From an uncultured Collinsella sp. (GTDB lineage: Bacteria; Actinomycetota; Coriobacteriia; Coriobacteriales; Coriobacteriaceae), in assembly GCA_902468045.1 (NCBI GenBank), contig CABQXG010000062.1, positions 1-7,107 of the forward strand: a stretch of 7,107 nucleotides of DNA, written 5' to 3'. Shown here piece after piece: positions 1 to 5,811 of this stretch (its first letter is position 1; each line of letters begins with the position of its first letter). The position numbers and the translations under genes were made by a program. The notes below the pieces were generated by a model that saw only the letters and a program-made list of their open reading frames with translations, ran no database searches and had not been told where the DNA came from.

Positions 1-2
1 AG

Positions 3-134
3 CTTGAGGCCGCGATCGCCAACGAGGAGCTTGCGGGCGGAACGATGGCAGACACGGCAAACAAGGCCGTGGACTGGGCGCTCGGCCACATGAGGGACGG
101 GGGCGAGATCGCTTGCGAGCACTTCAAGCCCTAG
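3..134 (+). CDS. C-terminal end of an unidentified phage protein (partial)
   Basis: An open frame enters from the left edge and ends at the TAG at 132-134, giving about 43 residues that finish with ACEHFKP. The codons have the G/C-ending bias of the downstream genes, and the next small genes follow in the same direction, so it is probably the tail of a real gene. An internal ATG at 45 could in principle start a 29-residue protein, but the purine-rich GAGGAG at 24-29 lies too far upstream to be a convincing ribosome binding site. I recognise no domain and cannot assign a function. Confidence 0.5.
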   Translation, partial: LEAAIANEELAGGTMADTANKAVDWALGHMRDGGEIACEHFKP

Positions 135-145
135 CTGCCTTCGCC

Positions 146-241
146 ATGGCGCTGATGCTGGCGGTGCTGGCCCTTGAGATTTACGTGATCCGTATGCTGG
201 CGGCGGGGCTGGTGGTTCTGGCCCTGCTCGCCTGCGGGTAG
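146..241 (+). CDS. Tiny hydrophobic membrane protein, 31 aa
   Basis: The frame encodes 31 residues, almost all Leu, Ala, Val, Ile, Met and Gly, with a short polar break (Glu-Ile-Tyr-Val-Ile-Arg) near the middle. It looks like one membrane-spanning helix or a short hairpin. The stop codon TAG at 239-241 overlaps the ribosome binding site of the next gene, the same packing used by the following small genes. The start is uncertain. ATG 146 has no good ribosome binding site, and a TTG at 113, preceded by a G-rich stretch, would add 11 residues and overlap the upstream gene. Function is unknown. A chance hydrophobic frame cannot be excluded. Confidence 0.45.
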   Translation: MALMLAVLALEIYVIRMLAAGLVVLALLACG

Positions 242-246
242 GAGGT
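240..246 (+). promoter_or_regulatory. Strong ribosome binding site selecting a TTG start
   Basis: AGGAGGT lies six bases before TTG 253. It is nearly the full complement of the 16S rRNA 3' end, so it decides the start of the 75-residue gene in favour of TTG 253 over ATG codons further in, near 295-301. It overlaps the upstream TAG stop, which suggests coupled translation. Confidence 0.8.
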
Positions 247-252
247 GGCAGA

Positions 253-480
253 TTGACCAACTGGGAACGCTACTTCGGTTCGCCCGAGGCCGCGATGCGC
301 ATGGAGGTGCGCATGCTGCGCGACGGGTGGCGGCTCAAAATCTCGCTGAGCGAGTGCAACCCCTTCACAACGTGCGCGTTCGAGTCGCGCTGGGTGCGGG
401 ACTTCGCCTCGTGGGGCGAGTACATGGACTGGCTCAAGGCCGAGTACGACGATGGAACCATCAGGTGGGAGGACGAATGA
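253..480 (+). CDS. Small hypothetical phage protein, 75 aa
   Basis: This 75-residue acidic, tryptophan-rich protein starts TNWERYFGSPEAAMRMEVRM and ends WEDE. It has no signal peptide or membrane segment. The opening Asn-x-Glu-Arg-x-Phe-Gly-x-Pro-Glu-x-Ala resembles the start of small uncharacterised proteins common upstream of packaging genes in phages of gut Actinobacteria and Firmicutes. That resemblance is from memory and gives no function. The two Cys residues near the middle are not arranged as a clear metal site. The TTG start is fixed by the AGGAGGT at 240-246. The stop TGA overlaps the next gene's ATG (ATGA), so the two are translationally coupled. Confidence 0.75.
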   Translation: MTNWERYFGSPEAAMRMEVRMLRDGWRLKISLSECNPFTTCAFESRWVRDFASWGEYMDWLKAEYDDGTIRWEDE

Positions 481-593
481 TCCGCCCGGGATGCAACTGG
501 GGATGCCTGCTCGTGATAGCGGCATCTCTGCTTATAGACGGATTGGCGCTGTGGGCGGCGGTATCGCTCGCCCGCATGATCATTGGAGGTTGA
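477..593 (+). CDS. Tiny single-span membrane protein, 38 aa
   Basis: ATG 477 overlaps the preceding stop as ATGA and has GGGAGG at 467-472 just upstream, a good ribosome binding site. The 38-residue product has a short positively charged N-terminus (MIRPGCNWG), then a run of Leu, Val, Ile, Ala and Trp broken by one Asp, and ends ARMIIGG. It most likely forms a single membrane helix with two Cys residues near its N-terminal end. The final Gly-Gly codons (GGAGGT) are themselves the ribosome binding site of the next gene. The role is unknown. Small membrane proteins in such blocks can be holin-like or superinfection-related, but nothing here decides that. Confidence 0.6.
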   Translation: MIRPGCNWGCLLVIAASLLIDGLALWAAVSLARMIIGG

Positions 594-594
594 C

Positions 595-723
595 ATGGGA
601 TACAAGAAGTTAATGGATGCAGCCAGTGCTGTCGTGTCCATACTCGTGATGCTCTTCCTGGTGCTGCTCGTGTGCTACGGCATCGTGTGGTGCATAGGCG
701 GGATAGCGGCGATGCTGGTATGA
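595..723 (+). CDS. Tiny single-span membrane protein, 42 aa
   Basis: ATG 595 is preceded by GGAGGT at 585-590 with four bases between, and the upstream stop TGA (591-593) sits inside that spacing. The product is 42 residues: a short lysine-containing head (MGYKKLMDAASA) followed by about 28 strongly hydrophobic residues with two Cys. This looks like one transmembrane helix with the N-terminus in the cytoplasm by the positive-inside rule. Its stop TGA overlaps the ATG of the HNH gene. It is the third tiny hydrophobic protein in this block. No family is recognised. Confidence 0.65.
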   Translation: MGYKKLMDAASAVVSILVMLFLVLLVCYGIVWCIGGIAAMLV

Positions 724-1010
724 GCGGCAACCCGCGCAACCGCAACGGCAACGCAAGGCGCAAGCTGAGAGCGAGGCTGAGGGCGGAGGGAAGGCCATGC
801 CACATATGCGGCCAGCCGATAGACTACAGCCTGCCGAGCGGAGACCCGTGGAGCTTCGAGGTAGACGAGCTGTTGCCAGTCTCGCGCGGGGGCAACCCGC
901 TGGACTACTCCAACGTGGACGCCGCGCACAGGATCTGCAACCAGCGGCGCGGCAACAAGATGCCGGGCGACGCCAAACAGTACCAGATACGCCGCACGCG
1001 GCTGTTCTGA
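720..1010 (+). CDS. HNH endonuclease next to the terminase genes
   Basis: This 96-residue HNH-family nuclease has an Arg-rich N-terminus (residues 5-22). It then has a CxxC knuckle (C27, C30), the beta-beta-alpha metal core with V-D-E-L-L-P-V-S-R-G-G (D49, E50), Y-S-N-V (N65), and H-R-I-C-N-Q-R-R-G-N-K (H70, C73, N74, N79). In many phages with HK97-type packaging an HNH protein is encoded beside terminase and is needed for cutting DNA at packaging sites. Its place just before terS fits that role. One oddity is that the usual Asp-His of the first motif is Asp-Glu here, a variant I believe occurs in related phage HNH proteins. The start ATG 720 overlaps the preceding TGA. The local ribosome binding site is weak, so coupling is likely. 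Confidence 0.9.
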   Translation: MSGNPRNRNGNARRKLRARLRAEGRPCHICGQPIDYSLPSGDPWSFEVDELLPVSRGGNPLDYSNVDAAHRICNQRRGNKMPGDAKQYQIRRTRLF

Positions 1011-1036
1011 GGGAAAACATAGCAATGCACCCAAGC

Positions 1037-1066
1037 GGGCGCGGTCGTTTAGGCGCCCTTTCTTTT
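1037..1066 (+). terminator. Rho-independent terminator after the HNH gene
   Basis: GGGCGC (1037-1042) pairs with GCGCCC (1053-1058) around a 10-base loop, followed at once by TTTCTTTT. It lies 26 bases after the HNH stop and would end the transcript of the small-gene block, separating it from terS. Confidence 0.7.
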
Positions 1067-1226
1067 GGCCTTGGCAGCCGAAGCCGCCGAAATGAGGCGG
1101 GGCGGTCGCCCCTCCCCGGGTCGGAAGGCCACTCCAGCCGCCTAGGGCCGATTTCCCCCCGCCCGTTCCGAACGATTTCGCTATCTCACGCCGCCATTAC
1201 GATTCCCCGCGAAGAAGGAGGGAATC
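1067..1226 (+). other. Gene-free GC-rich region before terS; possible packaging site
   Basis: With the terminator and its leader this makes about 216 bases without a convincing gene between HNH and terS. It holds GC-rich inverted repeats at 1084-1112, a CCCCGGGTCGGAAGGCC stretch near 1114-1130, a run of C at about 1155-1160, and the strong terS ribosome binding site (AAGGAGG, 1215-1221). In cos-type phages the packaging site usually lies just before terS, so this is the best candidate place here. No known cos sequence is recognised and no clear -35/-10 promoter pair is visible. The assignment rests on position only. Confidence 0.3.
1084..1112. repeat. Nested inverted repeats before terS
   Basis: GGGGCG (1099-1104) and CGCCCC (1107-1112) form a perfect 6-bp inverted repeat with a 2-base centre. 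CCGCC (1084-1088) can alternatively pair with GGCGG (1096-1100). There is no T run, so it is not a terminator. Such symmetric sites near terS can be terminase binding or nicking sites, but in GC-rich DNA a repeat this short may also be chance. Confidence 0.45.
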
Positions 1227-1670
1227 ATGGCCGAGAACATCGAGATGCCGCAGGAAGTGGCTAGCGACCCCGTGCAAGCCGCCATCTGGGAGCAGCTGAC
1301 CGCGAGGCGCACGTTCGCGCAGGAGGATGCGCCGACGCTGGCGCTGCTCTGCTACTGGCACGCCGTGGCGAACCAGGCACGCGAGGCCATGGCCCTCGGG
1401 GGCAACGAGATCGAAATACTCGACGCCACCGCATACAAGCCGATCAGAGGCAAGGGCGGCAAGCGGCTCAAGATGATGCGCAAGAATCCGGCGCTGACCG
1501 TGCTGAAGGAGGCCAGCACCGAGATCAGAGCGCTGTCAGACCAGCTCGGCCTGTCCAAGTCGGCCCGCAACGTCACGGTGCAGCAGGCGCGACCCGCGAG
1601 CGCCCACGGCAAGCTGCTCACGCTCATGTTCGACGACCGCGAGACGCGTGCCAAGGCGGCAGGCGCGTGA
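1227..1670 (+). CDS. terS: Terminase small subunit (P27-like)
   Basis: This 147-residue DNA-recognition subunit of the packaging motor would bind the phage packaging site and recruit the large subunit. The match to P27-type small terminases is seen in the helical N-terminal half (about 12-60: IWEQLTARRTFAQEDAPTLA and following). It is also seen in the signature K-N-P-A-L-T-V-L-K-E-A-S-T-E-I-R-A-L near residues 88-105, followed by L-G-L-S-K-S-A-R (about 109-116). The length is usual for the family. The start is ATG 1227, with AAGGAGG at 1215-1221 and five bases of spacing. Its stop overlaps the terL start in TGATG, so the two subunits are translated together. Recognition is by motif and context only. 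Confidence 0.88.
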   Translation: MAENIEMPQEVASDPVQAAIWEQLTARRTFAQEDAPTLALLCYWHAVANQAREAMALGGNEIEILDATAYKPIRGKGGKRLKMMRKNPALTVLKEASTEIRALSDQLGLSKSARNVTVQQARPASAHGKLLTLMFDDRETRAKAAGA

Positions 1671-3091
1671 TGCAGGCGAGGCAGACCCCGACATACGAGG
1701 CGAACATCCCAGAAAGGCTCGACGGGGACGGCCCCATGGCGGCAGAACTGGCATCCGCGTACTTCGGTGACCCGCTGCCGTGGCAGCCGCACCTGCTCGA
1801 CGCCATGCTCGCCCGCGATGGACGCGACAAGTATCTGCTGCGCTCGATCGGCATATCCATCCCGCGACAGAACGGCAAGAGCTGGGACGTTCGCGCCCGC
1901 TGCTTCCACGGCGCCCTCAACGGCGAGAAGATTCTGTACACATGCCAGCACGGCGACACCTCAGACCAGATGTTCCAGGAGCTTTCAAGGCCATTCGAGG
2001 ACGAGGACGAGCCTGAGCTTAACGCCCTGCTGCTCGCCGTGCGCAAGACCAACGGCCAACAGGCCATCAAGCTCAAGAACGGCGGCCTTATCCGCTTCAC
2101 CACGCGCACCGACTCGCTGGCGCGAGGCAAGACCTACGACGTGCTTATCTACGACGAGGCGCAGGAGCTTACGGCCAAGCAGCAGGCGGCTTCTCTGCCC
2201 GCCATCTCGGCAGGGTCGAAGCACAACCCGCAGACGATCTACCTGGGCACGCCGCCAAGCCCCGACAACGTTGGCACGGTGTTCCGCGACCTCCACGAGG
2301 ACGTTCACAACGGCAGGTCTGAGATGGGATGGATCGAGTGGGGCGCTACAGAGATCGGCGACGTGCACGACGAGTCGCGATGGTTCGAGTACAACCCGTC
2401 TCTCGGCACAATCCTCGACATAGAGGCCGTACGCGGCGAGTCCGAGCAGATGCAGCCCGACGTCTTCGCGCGTGAGCGCCTTGGCTGGTGGAGCCCAATC
2501 GGAGGAGCCGACTCATACGCGCTTTCGAGCGCCAAGTGGAAGGCGTGCGAGGCGGCGGGGCCGATGCAGGAAGGCAAGCTCGCGTTCGGCGTGAAGTTCT
2601 CGCCCGACGGGTCGCGCGTTGCCGTGTCCTGGGCGAAGGCAGAGCGCGGTGCCGGCTCCTACGTCGAGCTTTACGACCTCATGGGCGCTGAGGGCGGCAC
2701 TGTCGGCATATCCGACATGCTGCTGCGCAACCGCGAGGAGATCGCGTGCGTCTGCATCGACGGAAAGAGCGGAGCGGACGCGCTGAAGCAGCGACTTCTG
2801 GACGGCAGGATGCCGAAGTCGGCGATCGTCATGGGCAGCACCGCGATCGTGCAGGCCGCCGCGACGATGCTGGCCGACGAGGTCAACGCCGGGACGACGA
2901 GCCACATCGAATCGCCCGCGTTGGACGATTCCGCAACGAAGTCGATCAAGCGCGACATCGGGCGCGACGGCTGGGGCTTCGGCGACGGCCCCGACTCTTC
3001 GTCAGCGCCGATCGAGAGCGCATCGCTGGCCCTATGGGCGGCGAGGACAACCAAGAGAGACCCGAGACGTAAACAGGAGGCAAGCTTCTGA
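1670..3091 (+). CDS. terL: Terminase large subunit (ATPase and nuclease)
   Basis: This is the packaging motor, which hydrolyses ATP to pump DNA through the portal and cuts concatemers. From ATG 1670 it is 473 residues, normal for HK97-type large terminases; GTG 1667, one codon earlier, is an alternative. The ATPase domain shows a Walker A PRQNGKS (residues 65-71), a Walker B VLIYDEAQE with D162 and E163, and a coupling motif I-Y-L-G-T-P-P-S-P near 190. The C-terminal RNase H-like nuclease domain is seen in LAFGVKFSPDGSRVAV (about 304-319), V-C-I-D-G-K-S-G (D364) and an Asp-rich region near 419-442. At the first nuclease motif, where many relatives have G-x-D, this one has G-V-K with Asp four residues later (D313). 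TGATG overlaps occur at both ends, linking it to terS and portal. Confidence 0.95.
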   Translation: MQARQTPTYEANIPERLDGDGPMAAELASAYFGDPLPWQPHLLDAMLARDGRDKYLLRSIGISIPRQNGKSWDVRARCFHGALNGEKILYTCQHGDTSDQMFQELSRPFEDEDEPELNALLLAVRKTNGQQAIKLKNGGLIRFTTRTDSLARGKTYDVLIYDEAQELTAKQQAASLPAISAGSKHNPQTIYLGTPPSPDNVGTVFRDLHEDVHNGRSEMGWIEWGATEIGDVHDESRWFEYNPSLGTILDIEAVRGESEQMQPDVFARERLGWWSPIGGADSYALSSAKWKACEAAGPMQEGKLAFGVKFSPDGSRVAVSWAKAERGAGSYVELYDLMGAEGGTVGISDMLLRNREEIACVCIDGKSGADALKQRLLDGRMPKSAIVMGSTAIVQAAATMLADEVNAGTTSHIESPALDDSATKSIKRDIGRDGWGFGDGPDSSSAPIESASLALWAARTTKRDPRRKQEASF

Positions 3092-4518
3092 TGGCAGCAG
3101 TGAACATGGAACTGGCCGGACAGGTCGCGGCGGCGGAAGGCCTGCGACACGAGGACAAGGCGCTCGTGCGCGAGCTTATGGACACGTGGCGCACCCACCG
3201 ATCCCGCAACATGTTGCGGGAGGACTACTACCTCGGACACGTCGGCGTCAAAGACCTAGGCATCGCCATGCCGAAAGCCCTCGCCAAGAAGATCAACCCG
3301 CGCGTTGACTGGCCCAAGAAGGCGGTGCACGCCCTGGCAGATCGCTCGGTGTTCAACGGCTTCACTGCCGACGACGATGCCGTTACCATGCGGCTGCGCG
3401 ACATATGTGCCGACAACCAGCTCGAAGCTCTCTACCGCAAGAACCTTATCGGTGAGCTGAAGCACTGCTGCGGCTTCTGGACTGTCACGGACGGCGGCGG
3501 CAAGCCAATCATCTCCGCGTACCCGGCAACCGCAGCGGCGGCAATCTGGGATGACGCGCAGAAGCGCATCAAGGCCGGTCTCGTTGTGGCCGAGTCGAAG
3601 AAGATGCCAGGTGACACCGAGCGCGTGCCGACCGTCGTGCACCTGCTCACAGAAGACGCGCTGGTGGTGCTTACGCGCGGCAGCGGCCACTGGGTGGCCG
3701 ACTACATGGAGCATGGCATGGGTCGCTGTCTCATGGAGCCTATGCCCTACGATGCCACGCTTGAGCGACCGTTCGGCTCCTCGCGCATCAGCCGTTCGGT
3801 CATGAGCATCACAGACGACGCCATACGCCAACGCGCCCGCATGGAGGTGGCGTCTGAGGCCGCGACGCTGCCGCAGACCTGGCTGCTCGGCACATACAAG
3901 AAGATGATCAACGGGCAGAACAAGTACGACGCGTCGATGGGGGCGGTCAACGAGATCACCAAAGACCCTGACGGAGACTCGCCGACCGTGTGGCAGTCGG
4001 CCCAGTTGCAGATGGCGCCGCTCACCGAGTACCTGCGCCAGCTAGCATGCCAAATGTCGGCGGTCACCAATGTTCCGGTGTCTTTCTTCGGCGTGAGCAA
4101 CGACAACCCATCCTCTTCGGATGCCATCGCTGCATCGCTCGAACCGCTCGTGATCGATGCGAAGAACCTCAACCGCGAGAATGGCAACGCTTTGCGCAAC
4201 GTGGCCTACATGGCGCTCGCTGTGGCGAACGGCACGGATTACGAGACCGAGCGCGATGCCGGCTACAACCTCAACCCGCGCTTCATGTCCCCGGCCTACC
4301 CGTCAATCGTGAGCCTGTCCGACGCCGCGTTGAAGCAGGTGCAGGGTCTGCCGAAGCTCGCCAACTCCGACGTGATGCTCGAAATGCTCGACTACACAGA
4401 CGAGCAGATCCAGCGCATCAACAGCGACAACAAGAAGGCACAGGCGAGCGCTGCCGTGGCCTCGCTGTTCGAGCCGAAGGAGGGCGAGGATGGCGGAGAT
4501 ACCTCGCAGCCTGCTTAA
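3091..4518 (+). CDS. Portal protein (SPP1 gp6-like)
   Basis: This 475-residue protein forms the dodecameric ring at one head vertex through which DNA is packaged and released and to which the tail attaches. Features typical of the SPP1-gp6-like family include N-terminal R-E-D-Y-Y-L-G-H (about 43-50), I-N-P-R-V-D-W-P-K-K-A-V (about 68-79), and S-R-I-S-R-S-V-M (about 231-238). There is also V-T-N-V-P-V-S-F-F-G (about 324-333) with N-P-S-S-S-D-A-I soon after. The acidic C-terminal tail is usual. ATG 3091 overlaps the terL stop by one base; AGGAGG at 3075-3080 is ten bases upstream, rather far, so coupling probably helps. An ATG at 3106 is a less likely alternative. The gene ends 29 bases inside the minor head gene. 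Confidence 0.93.
   Translation: MAAVNMELAGQVAAAEGLRHEDKALVRELMDTWRTHRSRNMLREDYYLGHVGVKDLGIAMPKALAKKINPRVDWPKKAVHALADRSVFNGFTADDDAVTMRLRDICADNQLEALYRKNLIGELKHCCGFWTVTDGGGKPIISAYPATAAAAIWDDAQKRIKAGLVVAESKKMPGDTERVPTVVHLLTEDALVVLTRGSGHWVADYMEHGMGRCLMEPMPYDATLERPFGSSRISRSVMSITDDAIRQRARMEVASEAATLPQTWLLGTYKKMINGQNKYDASMGAVNEITKDPDGDSPTVWQSAQLQMAPLTEYLRQLACQMSAVTNVPVSFFGVSNDNPSSSDAIAASLEPLVIDAKNLNRENGNALRNVAYMALAVANGTDYETERDAGYNLNPRFMSPAYPSIVSLSDAALKQVQGLPKLANSDVMLEMLDYTDEQIQRINSDNKKAQASAAVASLFEPKEGEDGGDTSQPA
3202..3221. repeat. Perfect 20-bp palindrome inside the portal gene
   Basis: TCCCGCAACA followed directly by its exact reverse complement TGTTGCGGGA forms a 20-bp palindrome with no spacer. 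It lies about 110 bases into portal and encodes part of S-R-N-M-L-R-E. A perfect symmetric site of this size is unlikely by chance in 7 kb, but it may be a protein-binding site, an RNA hairpin, or coincidence. Confidence 0.8.
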
Positions 4519-5143
4519 CGAGCTTACGGACGAGATCAACGCGCTATCTGGAATGGCGCAGCGCCAAGCCGGCGACGCGCTCACCCGCTTGGTGGCCGAC
4601 TGGGAGGCGAGCGGGAACGGCGACATAGCGGCGCTGCGAGAGGCGGCCTACGAGGTGATCGAGACGGCTTGCGGCTACTACGCCGACACCGTTGCGGCTG
4701 GCCGCGCCGCCGAGTTCTACGACGCCGTGCGCAAGGCGCAGGAAGCGCCCGGAAAGTACGCCGCCGTCGCCGAGTCGCTGCGCGACCCCCAGGCGACGTA
4801 CGGCTCGGTGAAGGCGTTCATGGCAAGCGTGGTGAAGCAGGGAGCCACCGACATGTTCGTTGCCGCGTGCGTTCGCCGCCTCGACGCAGAGATCCGCAAG
4901 GCCGCGAACATGTGCGTGGCGCACAACGTCTCCAAAGACCCGGCGAAACCGAGGTACGCACGCGTGCCGTCTGGCGAGACGTGCGGTTTCTGCCTCATTC
5001 GGCTTCAACTACAAGACAAAGGAGGCCGCAAGCCACTCGCACCCAAAGTGCGACTGCCGCGTCGTGCCGAGCTTCGGCAAGGGATCAAAGGTCAAGGGCT
5101 ACGACCCCGACGGCATGTACGGCAGGTTCAACGAGTGCCTTGA
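4490..5143 (+). CDS. Mu F-like minor head protein, N-terminal part; frame broken near its end
   Basis: Mu F/SPP1 gp7-type minor head proteins sit near the portal, act in head assembly, and may be carried in the virion and injected. The start is ATG 4490 with AAGGAGG just upstream, inside the end of portal. Residues 1-168 look normal: a helical region, then A-H-N-V-S-K-D-P-A-K-P-R-Y-A-R-V-P-S-G-E-T-C-G-F-C-L with the Cys pair C165 and C168. After that the family expects a few more residues, a G-F/V-x-Y segment and an H-x-H-P-x-C-x-C motif. All of these are present in the +1 frame from about 4998. The last 48 residues of this frame (KGGRKPLAPKVRLPRRAELR and following) are Arg-rich out-of-frame read-through. 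As it stands, the product is a truncated protein without its His/Cys motif. Confidence 0.85.
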   Translation: MAEIPRSLLNELTDEINALSGMAQRQAGDALTRLVADWEASGNGDIAALREAAYEVIETACGYYADTVAAGRAAEFYDAVRKAQEAPGKYAAVAESLRDPQATYGSVKAFMASVVKQGATDMFVAACVRRLDAEIRKAANMCVAHNVSKDPAKPRYARVPSGETCGFCLIRLQLQDKGGRKPLAPKVRLPRRAELRQGIKGQGLRPRRHVRQVQRVP

Positions 5144-5738
5144 CACATTGGGCGGTCGCAACGGGCTGTGGGCGGAATGGGACGCCATGCCCGACGCGGA
5201 GCGAGAGGCGTACATCAAGGCCCACAAGGCTTTCGACAAGTACGTGAACAAGCGCATGGTCGAGGAGATCGAACTGCGCGATCCGAAGTGGTACGCATCG
5301 GGAGAACATTCCGGCATCGAGTTTACGGACTCCGCCGTGAAAGGCGAGAAGCTAAAGCGCTGGAAGAAAGACCCCGGCGAAAGAATTACCGCCGAGAAGT
5401 TGAACGCGCTTGGCTATAAGGCGGAGTTCTGGGAAGACGAATCGCATCTGACAGCACCGAACTCCGATGGGAAGACAACGATTAGCCGAGCGGATTTATC
5501 AACGGGTATCGAAATCAAGACGATCTACGGAGCTGGGTCTGAGAACACGTTCAAGTCTCACATCAAGTCAATACCCGGCAAGAATGGCGTGAAGCTCACC
5601 GTCGTCGACGTGAGCGAGAACGAAAAGGTGACGGACGAGCAGGCGATAAAGTGGATCAGCAAGTACATGGCCCGCTATCACATCAGCGAGGTCAGGATGC
5701 TCGGGCACGATGGGAAACTCCTGCGAATAAAGAAATAG
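4998..5738 (+). pseudogene. Displaced C-terminal part of the minor head protein with a CdiA-CT-like nuclease toxin domain
   Basis: In the +1 frame relative to the minor head gene, the sequence continues F-G-F-N-Y-K-T-K-E-A-A-S-H-S-H-P-K-C-D-C-R-V-V-P-S-F. This is the missing end of the Mu F-like domain. A linker follows (about 5090-5330: YGRFNECLDTLGGRNGLWAE and following), then a C-terminal domain to 5738. That domain has a helix with I-T-A-E-K-L-N-A-L-G-Y-K-A-E-F, then D (codon 5493), E (5511) and K (5517) in R-A-D-L-S-T-G-I-E-I-K-T, then a beta-alpha-beta pattern ending G-H-D-G-K-L-L-R-I-K-K. The (P)D...ExK core after an E...L...G helix is the layout of PD-(D/E)XK nucleases of the CdiA-CT tRNase type. 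The target (tRNA or DNA) cannot be read from sequence. GC is about 47-58% per 60 bases, against 65-77% in the N-terminal part. There is no good independent start: TTG 4860 and internal ATGs at 5115 and 5187 lack convincing ribosome binding sites. Confidence 0.75.
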
Positions 5739-5785
5739 CCAGCGGCTGCATGTCTCTATAGGTGAGTCAAACAACCCGCTGGCTA
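5736..5785. repeat. Perfect 10-bp inverted repeat covering the toxin stop codon
   Basis: TAGCCAGCGG (5736-5745, its TAG being the stop) is exactly repeated inverted as CCGCTGGCTA (5776-5785) around a 30-base loop. No T run follows, so it is not a classical terminator. It could be an RNA stem protecting the transcript end, a recombination boundary of the toxin cassette, or chance. Confidence 0.7.
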
Positions 5786-5811
5786 ACCAGATTATAACCG
5801 CAAAAAACAGC

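Noticed and set aside
797..1264. Open frame across the HNH gene, terminator and terS start
   Set aside because: It is a shadow frame of HNH with Arg/Pro-rich low-information sequence and would read through the terminator hairpin.
1352..1951. Long antisense frame across terS and terL
   Set aside because: Antisense frames of this length are common opposite GC-rich genes with strong third-position bias. It opposes two well-supported genes.
4860..4997. TTG start at 4860 giving a 292-residue protein that includes the toxin
   Set aside because: The first 46 codons are an out-of-frame reading of the minor head gene with atypical composition, and no good ribosome binding site precedes the TTG. The frame becomes meaningful only from about 4998.
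4994..5003. Programmed +1 ribosomal frameshift joining head protein and toxin
   Set aside because: The codons CTC ATT CGG are not a known slippery context and a plain +1 shift would leave the motif several residues short. It is kept only as an alternative to a deletion.
5786..5800. ATTATAACC as a -10 promoter element for scaffold and capsid
   Set aside because: There is no matching -35 at a proper distance, and the following terminator would end such a transcript at once.
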